Assembly (NCBI GenBank): GCA_905221605.1 | Contig: CAJNDS010002122.1 | Location: 527,501 to 582,500 of the forward strand | From: Symbiodinium natans | Taxonomy: Eukaryota > Sar > Dinophyceae > Suessiales > Symbiodiniaceae | Reading direction: 5' to 3' | DNA length: 55,000 bases | In this document: piece by piece, positions 36,855 through 46,687 of the stretch | Layout of the letters: each line of letters begins with the position of its first letter | How positions within the stretch are numbered: the first letter of the stretch is position 1 | The notes under the pieces: generated by a model | The model's database searches: none | The model's input: only the letters and a program-made list of their open reading frames with translations | Told to the model about the DNA's origin: nothing | Translations under genes and position numbers: made by a program

Positions 36855-36935
36855 ACTACTATTTGCTGAAGAACCCCCCTAAGATATATAGGGATTATGA
36901 TCTTGTCTTTTTGGGGGTTCTTAGGCACATAGTAG
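36855..36935. mobile_element. palindromic element, family 2, copy 1
   Basis: Left ACTACTATTTGCTGAAGAAC then CCCCC is the inverse of the right GGGGGTTCTTAGGCACATAG then TAG; 81 bp with an AT-rich loop. Confidence 0.6.
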
Positions 36936-37269
36936 CTTGGGCGCTAAGTTTGGGGCCAGGCTGTTGACCCCTTGGGAACAAGCTCGAAGAACCTGCGAAG
37001 ACTACTTTGCAAGACGGGCTTCCGCAAGCCCCCACATGCTGCACCCTTCAACTCTAGGGGTTTAGGGTTTAGGGGTATAAGACTTTGGGGGGTTTGGGGT
37101 TTACGGTTTAGGGCTTAGGGTTTAGGGCTTAGGGCTTAGGGTTTAGGGTTTAGGGTTTAGGGTTTAGGGATTTAGGGTCTGCCCTAAACCCTTCGTTGTT
37201 ATTCTCCCTGTTCTGCGTCTGTCGTGAGGGCCATGCAAGCGCAGAGCGACAAAGACTTTAGGATCTGAG

Positions 37270-37346
37270 CCGACACCCTAAACCCTAAACCCTAAACCCT
37301 AAACCCTAAACCCTAAACCCTAAACCCTAAACCCTAAACCCTAAAC
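37270..37346 (-). repeat. CCCTAAA array
   Basis: About 11 perfect units. Confidence 0.95.
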
Positions 37347-37490
37347 CGCAAGCTCACGCAGAACAGCCCAGGTACTCGAACCTAAAGAGCCCAACACACC
37401 CCGAAATAAGGAATTTGGGGTTTAGGTTTTAGGGTTTAGGGTTTAGGGTTTAGGGTTTGGGGTTTTGGGTTTAGTCAAACCTACTTGGAG

Positions 37491-37681
37491 GTTAATGGCA
37501 CTTATAACCCTAATTATAGGGGTTAGTGCTACTACCACCTACTTGGAGGTTCATGGTACTTATCAACCAATGATAACTGTACTTAAAACTGTACTTATGA
37601 CCCTTTTAGGGCACTTAAGGGGCTTATAAGTGGGTTAAAATGTACAGTTATGATTAATAAGTACCAAAAACCTCCAAGTAG
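37491..37681. mobile_element. family-1 palindrome (copy 5) plus an adjacent left-half relic
   Basis: Complete palindrome at 37539-37681 (CTACTTGGAGGTTCATGGTA / ACCAAAAACCTCCAAGTAG). A left-end relic CTACTTGGAGGTTAATGGCA lies directly before it at 37491-37530. TTTAGGG array on the left, CCCTAAA on the right. Confidence 0.75.
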
Positions 37682-37769
37682 AGTTTGGGGTTTAGGAGTA
37701 TCGAGCGTCGGCTGTGCAAACTGGTGCACCCTTGATCCCGAACCCTAAGCTATAGGCTTCTTAAGGGAG

Positions 37770-37853
37770 GGTCGTACGGAACCCAAGGTTCCCTTTGGAA
37801 CTCTGAGGCTCCGTAAGCTTCCCTAAGGTTCCCTAGGTACCTACCCCCCATGA
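37770..37853. repeat. dispersed ~75-bp repeat, copy 2
   Basis: CTCCGTAAGCTTCCCTAAGG and TTCCCTAGGTACCTACCCCC, matching 34087-34165. Confidence 0.7.
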
Positions 37854-37947
37854 ACCCTAAACCCTAAACCCTAAACCCTAAACCCTAAACCTTAAAACCC
37901 TAAACCCTAAACCCTAGCCCTAAGGACCCCATAACTAAGCCCTAAAC

Positions 37948-38017
37948 TCCGCACGCCCACAGTTCTTCCCTGGCGGCCCCGGCGAGCATTCGCCCGAGGA
38001 GAGACGAAGCCTCGGGG
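37948..38017 (-). CDS. putative internal exon
   Basis: Minus strand. CCCCAAG acceptor-like, then 70 nt reading EASSLLGRMLAGAAREEL, WACG, closing at GCGGA before GTTTAGGG. CCCTAAA left, TTTAGGG right. Confidence 0.5.
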
Positions 38018-38034
38018 CTTGGGGTTAGGGTTGA

Positions 38035-38262
38035 ACGGCTTGGGGTTTAGGGTTTAGGGTTTAGGGTTTAGGGTTTAGGGTTTAGGGTTTAGGGTTTAGG
38101 GTTTAGGGTTTAGGGTTTAGGGTTTAGGGTTTAGGGTTTAGGGTTTAGGGTTTAGGGTTTAGGGTTTCTGGTTTAGGGTTTAGGGTTTAGGGTTTAGGGT
38201 TTAGGGTTTAGGGTTTAGGGTTTAGGGTTTAGGGTTTAGGGTTTAGGGTTTAGGGTTTAGGC
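38035..38262 (+). repeat. long TTTAGGG array
   Basis: About 31 units, one TTTCTGG variant. Confidence 0.95.
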
Positions 38263-38680
38263 GGCTGTCGGCTTGCGGGACTTTCAGGGTTTGCAGGCCC
38301 TTAGGGGCCTCGGGCGGTTTGGGTTGCAGGCCCCCGCCGAGGCGGGTCGCGTAGCGTTAAAAATTATGATTCCTTGCTCGGTCCCTGCTAGACCCTTATC
38401 TTGGTAGCCCAAGCAACTATATTATAGTACCCTAAACCCTAAACCTTAAACCCTAAACCTTAAACCCCACACCCTTTTTGGGACTAGTTACTTTATAAGG
38501 GAACCCACAACCACAAAAAGAGTACCACTGGGCCACCAAGACGCCATCTGAGAGAAATGGCTTCGAGAGCTTCCGGGTTGAGGACTGAGCTGCAATTTCA
38601 GGACCCTAAGCCCTAAACGTTAAGCCCCAAACCCTAAGCCCTAAGCTCCAAGCCCTAAGCCCTGGAGCCTAAACCCTAAA
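38263..38680. other. unique text and decayed CCCTAAA, no gene
   Basis: GC-rich at the left (GGCCTCGGGCGG), AT-richer at 38355-38430; nothing recognisable. Confidence 0.4.
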
Positions 38681-38798
38681 CCTTTAGGGTTTAGGGTTTA
38701 GGGTTTAGGGTTTAGGGTCTAGGGGTTAGGGTTTAGGGTTTAAGGTTTAGGGCTTAGGGCTTAGGGCTCTGATTAAGAGACGTAAGCTGTTAAATCTC

Positions 38799-39080
38799 GT
38801 GGTCGTCCTCCAGCTGCTACAGGCCGCTAAACTAAGAGACCAAGACCTGGCGGTCGACCAGCAGGTCAAGGTTGTTTCAGCAGGAGATATGTATATACGC
38901 ACCGGGTATATGTGTCAAAGGAGTTCTCTACTTGAGATAGGGAGATGCTCCCCAAATGCGAAGAAAAAAGATGTGTGGGAACTGATAGAAGAACAAGACT
39001 GGAAGTTGCATGTGACATGGCAGGATAGCTTTTCAAGTATCCCCTGCGGCACTGCGGTCCTCAATTCTGCAAGAAGCTGA
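38799..39080 (+). CDS. plus-strand ORF, unidentified
   Basis: 93 codons from ATG; the frame is open slightly further upstream. Contains LQAAKLRDQDLAVDQQVKVV, then NAKKKDVWELIEEQDWKLHV. Average composition, few telomeric units inside, TTTAGGG-type text on both sides. It may be a gene fragment; nothing recognised. Confidence 0.35.
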   Translation: MVVLQLLQAAKLRDQDLAVDQQVKVVSAGDMYIRTGYMCQRSSLLEIGRCSPNAKKKDVWELIEEQDWKLHVTWQDSFSSIPCGTAVLNSARS

Positions 39081-39328
39081 CTCCTGGACTCCTAAACTAA
39101 ACCTATGGGGTTTGGGCTTAGGGTTTAAGCCTTATGTCTTCGATTCAAGGCAGAAGTCCACGAAACCCTGAGCCCCGCAACATCTTCAACCTTAATGCCC
39201 AAACCCCGAAACCCTTAGCCCCCAAAAGCCTGAATCTTAAACCCGAAACCCAAGCCCCAAAAAACTCTAAACCCTAAACCCGAAACCTTAAACCCTGAAC
39301 CCTAAACCCTAAACCCTAAACCCTAAAC

Positions 39329-39405
39329 CGGAGCCTGGGGCCCGCACAGGGATGGGGCCTTCGCCGGGCTTCCGTGCCTCCAGTGGAAGCCACATGACAC
39401 GATGC
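39329..39405 (-). CDS. putative internal exon
   Basis: Minus strand. GTGTAG acceptor-like, then 77 nt reading HRVMWLPLEARKPGEGPI, PVRAPGS, ending at GGCTCCG before GTTTAGGG. CCCTAAA left, TTTAGGG-type right. Confidence 0.5.
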
Positions 39406-39424
39406 CTACACTAGGGTTCACTAG

Positions 39425-39535
39425 GGTTTTAGGGTTTAGGGTTTAGGGTTTAGGGGGTTTAGGGGGTTTAGGGGGTTTAGGGGGTTTAGGGGGTTTAGGG
39501 GGTTTAGGGGGTTTAGGGGGTTTAGGGGGTTTAGG
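39425..39535 (+). repeat. homogenised 9-mer TTTAGGGGG array (left of the H3-like fragment)
   Basis: TTTAGGG units, then about nine TTTAGGGGG units. Confidence 0.95.
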
Positions 39536-39609
39536 ACCAGTGCCTCAACTTACCGTAAGGCCTAGACTCTAGCCCTCGACCTGTAGCGCTGCCTGGTGTT
39601 TAGGATGAA

Positions 39610-39873
39610 CTAGGCCCTGGTCCCGACCACTGGCAGCTTAAGCTTGGGATCCATCAGAGTAATCCTGAGATCTGGCCCAAGTGAGTCCGCGATGACCTTC
39701 AAAGTTGGTAAGCTGGGCATCATGTGCCTGGCCTGTATGAAATTTTCTATCAGGCCTTCAGCGGCCAGCTGCAACTTCTCCATCGCAGCCTTCTCGACCT
39801 TGAGGTTCTTGTCGGGGCAAATCTCCTTGACGAGGCCGAGAACACACTTCTTGAATCTGGCCGCAGACCCCAT
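39610..39873 (-). CDS. histone H3-like (histone-fold) C-terminal fragment
   Basis: 87 residues from an internal Met to a TAG at 39610; the frame is open about 13 codons further upstream, reading IAYYQKNPSAT. It aligns by eye with the H3 core: YQK, then a gap, F...LVKEICPD for FQRLVREIAQD, KAAMEKLQLAAEGLIENF for SSAVMALQEASEAYLVGLF, then H, and a MPSLPTLKVIADSLG stretch for TIMPKDIQLARRIRG. Divergent, so it could be a variant histone, another histone-fold protein, or a relic. The 5' part is replaced by satellite, so it is a 3' exon or fragment. Confidence 0.45.
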   Translation of the reverse strand: MGSAARFKKCVLGLVKEICPDKNLKVEKAAMEKLQLAAEGLIENFIQARHMMPSLPTLKVIADSLGPDLRITLMDPKLKLPVVGTRA

Positions 39874-39905
39874 TGTGGCCGAGGGGTTCTTCTGGTAGTA
39901 CGCAA

Positions 39906-40030
39906 TGGGGTTTAGGGGGTTTAGGGGGTTTAGGGGGTTTAGGGGGTTTAGGGGGTTTAGGGGGTTTTAGGGGGTTTAGGGGGTTTAGGGGGTTTAGGGG
40001 GTTTAGGGGGTTTAGGGGGTTTAGGGGGCT
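39906..40030 (+). repeat. homogenised 9-mer TTTAGGGGG array (right of the H3-like fragment)
   Basis: About 14 units with one TTTTAGGGGG slip. Confidence 0.95.
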
Positions 40031-41737
40031 TAGGGTTTCGGGTTTAGGGTTTAAGGTTCCAGCAACTAACACAAATGTTGCTACTAGAGTCTCGGGGACC
40101 TCAGAACATGTTCGACCCCTAAACCCGAAACCCTAAACCTGAAACCCCAAGCCCTGATCTGAAGCTGGGTCATGGCACACCCGAAGCTGCACGGGGTTTG
40201 CGGATTTAGGGTCTAGAGTTTGTTTAGGGTTTAGGGATTAGGGCTTAAGGGTTGGGGGTTAGAGTCTAGAGCTTGTCTAGGGTTTAGGGCTTAGGGCTCA
40301 GGGGTTGGGGGTTAGGGTTTGGCGTTTAGGGACCACGAAGCAGGTTCAGCAAGGATAGGCCTCATAGTTAAGGGGGGTTTAGGGTTTGGGGTTTTCAAGG
40401 GGGGCTTAGGTTTTCGGGTTGCAGATCTGGTTGCTGTCCTGATACGGGCAGGGTCCCTCAAACCCGAAACTTAAACCCTGAACCCTTTTGGGTTTAGGAT
40501 TTAGGATTTACGATTTTACGATTTAGGATTTAGGATTTAAGATTGAAGATTGAGGATTGAGGATTTAGGACTTAGGGTTTAGGTTTAAGGCCTAGACCCC
40601 AAAAGCCCAAAGCCTCGCTCCCCGCCAGGCTGGCGTTTGCCTGGGAGGTGTCTGGGGTTTCGGGTTTACGGTTGAGGGTTTAAGGTTTAGGGTTTGCGGT
40701 TTATGGCTTACAGGGCAGGAGGCTTTACAAGAGAATGCAATCTAGATGTTTCGCGCCATTTACAACAAGCAAACTCAACACATACATATGTGGGTCCCTA
40801 AGTTCAGAATGCCAACCAGCACCTACCCAAACAAAAGGCAAATCAACAGCTCCTACCAAAGCGCGCTGCGCGGCTCATCACGACATGCATCCTTGCGCAG
40901 TATAAAGCATGACAAGATTGCAACTGTCGGACACTTCATGGACTGAGGGTCACGCTGAGGGTCACGCTGCCATCGGGTGGGCTGTCACCGTGGCTTGGAA
41001 AGATCGTGGAGGGAGGGGGAGTACAGTTTTAACCGCACCAAGAGGGTGGCCGGCAAGCCTGTAAGGACACCCCAAACCCCCACACAAGCCCAAAGGCCCC
41101 AAACAGCCCTAAACCCTGAACTCGACGGCCGCAACCCAAACACCTCCCAAGACAACTCTGAACCCCAAGACCCGTAAGTAAGAGAACCCTAAAGAGCGAC
41201 TCGGAGCGCCGACCGAGTACATCTTCATGATCGTTGGGGTAACAAAGTTTGCCCAAAGAGGAGTCGTGGCGAAATCTCAGCTTTCAATTCACAGGACCGG
41301 CCCTGGGTGTAGGGCTTAGGGTTTAGGGTTCCCTGAACGCGCTAGACCCTTGAACTGCATGAATAGGCTCGCACACTTTGCGCCGGGAACAAGAAACTAA
41401 GATTGCGGGGGCCGGGGGGGGGGGGGGTCGGGGGGCCGAGGGACTGCAGGAATCGGGTTGTCCAGGATAGGGTTCAGGACTAGGGTTAAGGGCTAGGGTT
41501 TAGGGCTAGGGTCTAGGGCGTACCTTAGTTGCTTAGTGCCCCTGGGCCGAAACTTTTTGATAAACTGAAATGGCACCGGGGCCCTTGCAATCCAATCTTA
41601 GTTACATGGACTCAGGGCTCAAACTAGTGTTCTACTTGGCAATACTCCCCTTAGAGCCTTAATAACATATGTTTTTTTTATTTCCTCTTGGGTCTTATAT
41701 AAACAAAAATGAAAAAACAATTCCCAAGAAAGATATA
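40031..41737. other. decayed satellite and unique text, no confident gene
   Basis: 40490-40590 is a decayed GGATTTA-type array. Short plus-strand frames at 40746-40946 and 40977-41177 are unconvincing. 41380-41520 holds a G-run near 41415-41427 and decayed TTTAGGG. 41520-41737 is unique AT-richer text. Confidence 0.35.
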
Positions 41738-41738
41738 G

Positions 41739-41942
41739 CTGGAGGTTCATGGTACTTATTCACCAATTCTACCTGCACTTATAACCCACCTAAAAGCCCC
41801 TTAAGTGCCCTAACATGGCTATAAGCACAGTTATAAGCACAGTTAGAATTGGTTCATCCCTACACCCTAAACCCTAAACCATAAACCCTAAACCCTAAAC
41901 CCTAAACCCCTAAACCCATAAGTACCATGAACCTCCAAGTAG
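41739..41942. mobile_element. family-1 palindrome, copy 6, with a 60-bp telomeric insert
   Basis: Left GGAGGTTCATGGTACTTATT, right ATAAGTACCATGAACCTCCA. Between GGTTCAT (41851-41857) and ATAAGTACC (41918 on) lies 60 bp of CCCTAAA-type repeat; without it the right arm is continuous as in other copies. Confidence 0.8.
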
Positions 41943-42359
41943 GGCTCGGGTTTTACGGCTTTGCGTTTTGTCTTCAAGGCCAACGGAGACTGAAACCAAG
42001 CTCGGATTCAACAAGAAACCCCCCAAGCAATGGTCGTTCCTGGTTCCTGGAGGGGGCGAATTTCAGTATGATTGAACCTGAATGTGGATACTCATATCCA
42101 GATTCAGGTTCATGATTCTATCCAGACTTCTACTCATGCTCAAATTCGAATTCATGTTCATATTCTCGGCCCCGGAATCGTGAGCAAAACGAACAAGCAT
42201 CTGCGGTGTCCCTTTCTGTCGGGATTAAACCATTTTAAGGTACATTCCTTAATGAAGGGTTTTGATGGCTTATAGGATTTTACAGGCTTTATAGGGTTTA
42301 AAGGGTCTATGGGTTTGAGAGGGTTTGATAGGGTTTTTCAGGTGTATCGGACTTCTTGG
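41943..42359. other. unique text, no gene recognised
   Basis: 42060-42170 contains short ATTCAGGTTCATG-type direct repeats; 42260-42360 is GGGTTTATAGGG-like. Confidence 0.4.
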
Positions 42360-42425
42360 GCCCTAAACCCTAAACCCTAAACCCTAAACCCTAAAACCTA
42401 AAACCCTAAACCCTAAACCCTAAAC

Positions 42426-42507
42426 CCAATGCGCTCGCGGATGAAGGCGCCCGCCTCCCTCACCGCCTCCGCAGCAAAGAGCCGTCGGAACACGAAGGCG
42501 TGGTCCT
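42426..42507 (-). CDS. putative internal exon
   Basis: Minus strand. CCCTGCAG acceptor, then 82 nt reading DHAFVFRRLFAAEAVREA, GAFIRERIG, ending GCATTGG before GTTTAGGG. CCCTAAA left, TTTTAGGG-type right. Both splice boundaries are good. Confidence 0.55.
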
Positions 42508-43164
42508 CTGCAGGGTTGTGGAGGGCTTTTAAAAGGGTTTTGCTAAGGGTGTTGTTTTAAATGCGTTTTTGGGGTTTTCAAGGGTTTTGAAGGGTTTTTA
42601 AGGGTTTAAAGGGTTTTTAAGGGTCTTAGAGTTTTTTAAGGATTTCAGGGTTTCAGGGTTTTAGGGTTTTAGGGTTTTAGGTTTTTGAGGGTTTTAGGGT
42701 TTCAGCGTTTCTGGGTTTGACAGTTTGAGGGTTCTGGGGTTTTATGGTATGGCTTAGGATGAGGGGTTTTCGGGATGCTGTAAGGGTTTGTGGTTGAGCG
42801 GTTCAGGTGCGCGCTTAGGTTTAGGGCTGCGGGGTTTAGCTAGACTTTAGGGTTGAGGGAAAACCTCCTCATCCCAAGCACAACCCTGAAACCCTAGAAC
42901 TCTAAACCCCAAAACCCCAAAACTAGAACCCCCCAAAACCCTAGAACCCTTAAACCCTCAAGTCCACTGAAATGGCTCAGAGAGGGCGCTTTGGAGTGGC
43001 TGAACCCTAAACCCTAAACCCTAAACCCTAACCCTAAACCCTAAACCCTAAACTCTAAACCCTAAACCCCTGGTTGCGGTTGGACCGGGAGCCCAAAGCC
43101 GCGCTTGGGGGATTAGGGCTTCGGGCTTAGGGTTTGGCTTAGGGTTGAGCGTTGAGGGTTGAGG

Positions 43165-43195
<31 letters not shown>

Positions 43196-43420
43196 TAGGG
43201 TTTAGGGTTTAGGGTCTAGGGTTCAGGGTTTAGGGTTTAGGGTTTAGGGTTTAGGGTTTAGGGTTTAGGGTTTAGGGTTCGCTTCGGATGCTGAGGTTTG
43301 GGGTTAGGGACTCAGGGTCTTGGGTTCAAGGTCTTAGGTGCGAAAGGTCTGAGGGTTTACGAAAATATAAGCGCATAAGGCCCAGCCCTAAACCCTGAAC
43401 CATCTACTTTAAGGGCACTA
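42508..43420. other. TTTTAGGG / CCCTAAA satellite, no gene
   Basis: Decayed GGGTTTTAGGG at 42530-42720, CCCTAAA at 43005-43070, TTGAGGG and TTTAGGG array at 43145-43280. Confidence 0.6.
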
Positions 43421-43594
43421 GGGCTTGGGGTTTTGAGTTTTAGTGGTTTTTCCCTAAGTCCTAACGTCTTGCGCCACTGTCCCTTCGGTAAGGTTTAGGG
43501 GTTAGGGTTTAGGCTTAGGGTTTTGGGTTTGGGGTTTTTGGGCTTGACTTCAGGGCTCACAAAAAGCAAGTCTCCACGTGCAATTCAGGTGCTT

Positions 43595-43708
43595 GCTCGC
43601 TCTCTTCCTCTTCTTCTTCTTCTTCTTCTTCTTCTTCTTCTTCTTCTTCTTCTTCTTCTTCTTCTTCTTCTTCTTCTACTCAGCTCGCTCTCTCTCTCTC
43701 TCGCTCGC

Positions 43709-43739
<31 letters not shown>

Positions 43740-43741
43740 GT

Positions 43742-43782
<41 letters not shown>
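43595..43782. repeat. compound microsatellite (CTT)n, (CT)n, (GCTC)n
   Basis: About 24 TTC/CTT units at 43603-43677, then CT and CTCG tracts. The long open frames through it (poly-Leu, poly-Phe, poly-Arg) are artefacts. Confidence 0.95.
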
Positions 43783-44099
43783 TCTTTGAACCACAAACCC
43801 TGAACCCTAAGCCCCAACCCTAATCCCTAAACCCCCCGGATTCCACCTAACCACACACAAAAACCTCAAATCCTTCCCAATTCCTCCCTATGCGACCCGA
43901 GAACAGAACCAGTAAACCGCACACCCCAAACTTACCCTAACTCCTAAGCCCCAAGCCTTAAAGCCCAAACCCCCCCAAGCCCCACATTCAGGGTTCTGGG
44001 TCTCGGGACCCCAAACCCTAAACCCCCAAGCCCGGGGGACGGGACGGAGACATTTACACCCCAAACCCATGAACCCTGAACCCTAAACCCTAAACGCTA
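43783..44099. other. decayed CCCTAAA text, no gene
   Basis: CCCCAAACC-type degenerate units without a coding island. Confidence 0.5.
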
Positions 44100-44205
44100 A
44101 ACCCTGAACCCTGAACCCTAAACCCTAAACCCTAAACCCTAAACCCTAAACCCTAAACCCTAAACCCTAAACCCTAAACCCTAAACCCTAAACCCTAAAC
44201 CCTAA
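44100..44205 (-). repeat. CCCTAAA array
   Basis: About 14 units, first two variant. Confidence 0.95.
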
Positions 44206-44246
44206 ACTAAGCTCCTAATCACACCCTGAGTGCCCTACTCATTCGC

Positions 44247-44321
44247 TCAAGAAAGGGAGGCCTGGAAGAGGCGCAGCGCGGCTTTCCGCGGGCCAAGTCT
44301 GGTTGCCCCTGGCACCTGCGC
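44247..44321 (-). CDS. putative terminal exon
   Basis: Minus frame AQVPGATRLGPRKAALRL, FQASLS, then TGA. CCCTAAA left, TTTAGGG right. The stop lies inside unique sequence, so it could be a true C-terminus. Confidence 0.4.
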   Translation of the reverse strand, partial: AQVPGATRLGPRKAALRLFQASLS

Positions 44322-44460
44322 TAGGGTTTAGGGTTTAGGAGCTTGGGGGTTTAGGGTTTAGGGTTTAGGGCTCAGGGTTTAGGGTTCAGGGTTTAGGGTT
44401 CAGGGTTTAGGGTTTAGGGTTTAGGGTCTAGGGTTCAGGGTTTAGGGTGATGAAAGCACC

Positions 44461-44811
44461 CAGGCGCGCTCCCCAAGTCGTGTATCCTCCACCCTCGTCT
44501 TGACCTTTTCGAGTCTAGGGTTCCCCTGCTTTCTGATCGCGCTCATGTTTTTCATTCGGGATGCATTTGAACTAAGGGTCTGATGGCGAAGCATGCAAAA
44601 GCTTGGACACAGAATGTCAGGAAGTCGCAGGGCGGGCGTCGGGGGTTGGGGGTTGGGTTGGCGTTGGGGGTTGGCTCGCCGCCTCGTGTCCTTGCCCAGG
44701 AAGCCACGATGAGGACACAATGAACGGCAGGGCATTTCTACTTTGGCTTCGGAACCCCACAAAACTACACAGCAATGGTCCCTGTGTGGACCTTATAAAG
44801 GAAGAATATAA
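44461..44811. other. unique text, no gene recognised
   Basis: Includes a (GGGTTGGC)-type G-rich tract at 44635-44680. Frames on both strands lack motifs. Confidence 0.35.
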
Positions 44812-44843
44812 TTCTTGGGGGGTTCCTAGGCACATAGTAGGTT
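44812..44843. mobile_element. palindromic element, family 2, right-end relic
   Basis: GGGGGGTTCCTAGGCACATA then GTAG matches the right end of the element at 36855-36935; the left end is not found. Confidence 0.5.
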
Positions 44844-44937
44844 AGGGAGTGGCTTGACGTGCTGAAAGTCCTTCGACTGCCTCTTCGAAGGTTCTAGATC
44901 TCAGGTTTGGCGTTGGGGTTTTGGCTCGACACACCTT

Positions 44938-45083
44938 ATTCGGAGGTTCAGGGCACTTAAAACCCAAGTGATAGCTGTATTCATAGCCCCCTTATAAGCC
45001 CCTAAAAGTGCCCTAACATGGTTGTAATTGGGTTTCAAGTACAGCTATATTTGGGTCAACAAGTACCATGAACCTCCAAGCAG
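44938..45083. mobile_element. palindromic MITE-like element, family 1, copy 7
   Basis: Left CGGAGGTTCAGGGCACTTA, right CAAGTACCATGAACCTCCAA; interior AGTGCCCTAACATGGTTGTA shared with the copies at 41.7, 49.3 and 54.5 kb. Confidence 0.7.
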
Positions 45084-45376
45084 GGGATGTCCAGTCTACT
45101 TCCGGAAAAGGGCTCTTCCGAGATGCCTGCTGCGGTTTTGGGGTCCTGTTTAAAAACCTATGGGTTTGCGGTTGAGGGTTTAGGGCTTAGGATTCCGGGT
45201 TTAGGGTTTAGGACTTAGGTTTTAGGGTTCAGGGTTCAGGGCTTTAGGGGGTTTAGGCTAAGGGTTTAGGAGTTTAAGGTTTAGGCCTTTGGGTTTAGGG
45301 TTTAGGGTTTTTGGGTTTAGGGGTTACGGGCTTAGGGGTTAGGGTTTGAGAGTTTAGGGTCTTGGACCTAGGGTAC

Positions 45377-45461
45377 GGGGCTCCGCGGCGCCTCCATGAG
45401 GGCGATCGTCGTGGCAACGTTGTAGAGCCGCTCAAGCCTCGGACTTTCCGACTTCAAAGAC
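45377..45461 (-). CDS. putative internal exon (exception to the array rule)
   Basis: Minus strand. CAGGTTAG acceptor, then 85 nt reading LKSESPRLERLYNVATTI, ALMEAPRSP, ending at CCCC before GTACCC. Here TTTAGGG-type text is on the left and CCCTAAA on the right, opposite to the other islands. Confidence 0.5.
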
Positions 45462-45689
45462 CTAACCTGCCATTTTCGCGGCGGCTCCCTAAACCCTAAG
45501 CCTTAAACCTTAAAAACCTAAGCCCTAGATCCTCCAAAGCATCCTGACAAAACAGAAAAGCCCGAAACCCGAACCCCTAAATCCGAAACCCTGAACCCTG
45601 AGCCCCTACAGTCGAGCCTTTGAGTGTCGAAGGTAAAGACCCGTAACCCAACGCAATTGCTGGTGCAACCGGGCCCCCCTCTCTGAGCT

Positions 45690-45960
45690 TTTTCCTTTCT
45701 AAGCTCCCCCCAGACCATTTCTGAGCCTTGGGCTCCCAGACCATTTTCTGGGCTTTTTTGGGCTTGTCCCAGACTATTTCTGAGCTTTTTTGGGCTCCTT
45801 CCAAACCAGTTCTGAGTTTTTGTGCTTTTCGACCATTTCTGAGTTTTTGGGCTCCCGAGACCACTTCGCGCTTCTCCCAGACCATTTCTGAGCTTTTTTG
45901 ACCTCCTCCCGGACCATTTCTAGTCCCTTTTTCCAGACCAGTTCTGAAGCAAGAAAGCTT
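45690..45960. repeat. AGACCATTTCTGAG ~30-bp repeat, array B1
   Basis: About eight degenerate copies, including CCAGACCATTTCTGAGCTTT. Same family as 183-475. Confidence 0.8.
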
Positions 45961-46089
45961 CTTTTTCGTTCACCAGCAAGCTCCCAAATGGGGGGGACCC
46001 CCAGGATTGCACAATGAAAATCGCGGTTTTTTACTGAATTTCGATGGTTTTTTGGGCTCCCGAAAGCCCATGCAGCCCCTCACAAAAGC

Positions 46090-46285
46090 TTCTGGAGCGT
46101 TTTTAAGGCTTCTCCCAGACCATTTCTGAGCTTTTTTGGGCTTTGGGTTCCTCCCAAACCATTTCTGAGCGTTTTCTGAGCTTCCCCCTGAGTTTTTTTG
46201 GTGCCTCCCACGCCATTTGGAAGGCTTTGTGAGTCTTTTGGGGCTCCCCCCGTTCCCGGACCATTTCTGAGACTTTTCCAGACTG
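46090..46285. repeat. AGACCATTTCTGAG ~30-bp repeat, array B2
   Basis: About five degenerate copies, separated from B1 by 130 bp of unique text. Confidence 0.75.
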
Positions 46286-46315
46286 CTTTTTCCCAATGAA
46301 CCCAGGATTGGCCTG

Positions 46316-46650
46316 GAGGAGGCCTCTTTCGACGCTCCCCAGACTGCGTTCGCCCAAAGCGTCTCAGACCCTCATCCACAACAATCCAGCCCGCGCAAGA
46401 TATTGTGACATGGAGCATCTTTCCCGCAACACAAGCCCATGAATTGCAAACCTGAAAAACCATCCTCCGACCCAACCCATCCTGGAACAGAACCACGCGA
46501 CGAGACTCATTGCACATGCTCTCGACGTCCGCCAGCGTCGCCAACAGGTTGCCCATCTGCGAGGCACGCTGGCAGCACCACTCCGCCACCACGGCAAAGG
46601 TGCGCAACTCCGTTGTTTTTCGCCTTGCCCTGGCTGGGGCTTGGGCTTCC
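46316..46650 (-). CDS. coding-like segment, unidentified
   Basis: Minus frame TELRTFAVVAEWCCQRASQM, then VESMCNESRRVVLFQDGLG and VCNSWACVAGKMLHVTI. Well-formed composition, no stop until it runs into repeat array B2. No family recognised; boundaries unknown. Confidence 0.4.
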
Positions 46651-46687
46651 AAGACAAGGAATGACTAGTAACTAGTATATATAGACT

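Noticed and set aside
40746-41177. Two plus-strand frames of 66 codons
   Set aside because: Low-complexity basic composition, no supporting boundary, and similar-length frames on the other strand.
43523-43823. Frames encoding poly-Leu, poly-Phe and poly-Arg
   Set aside because: Translations of the (CTT)n/(CT)n microsatellite.
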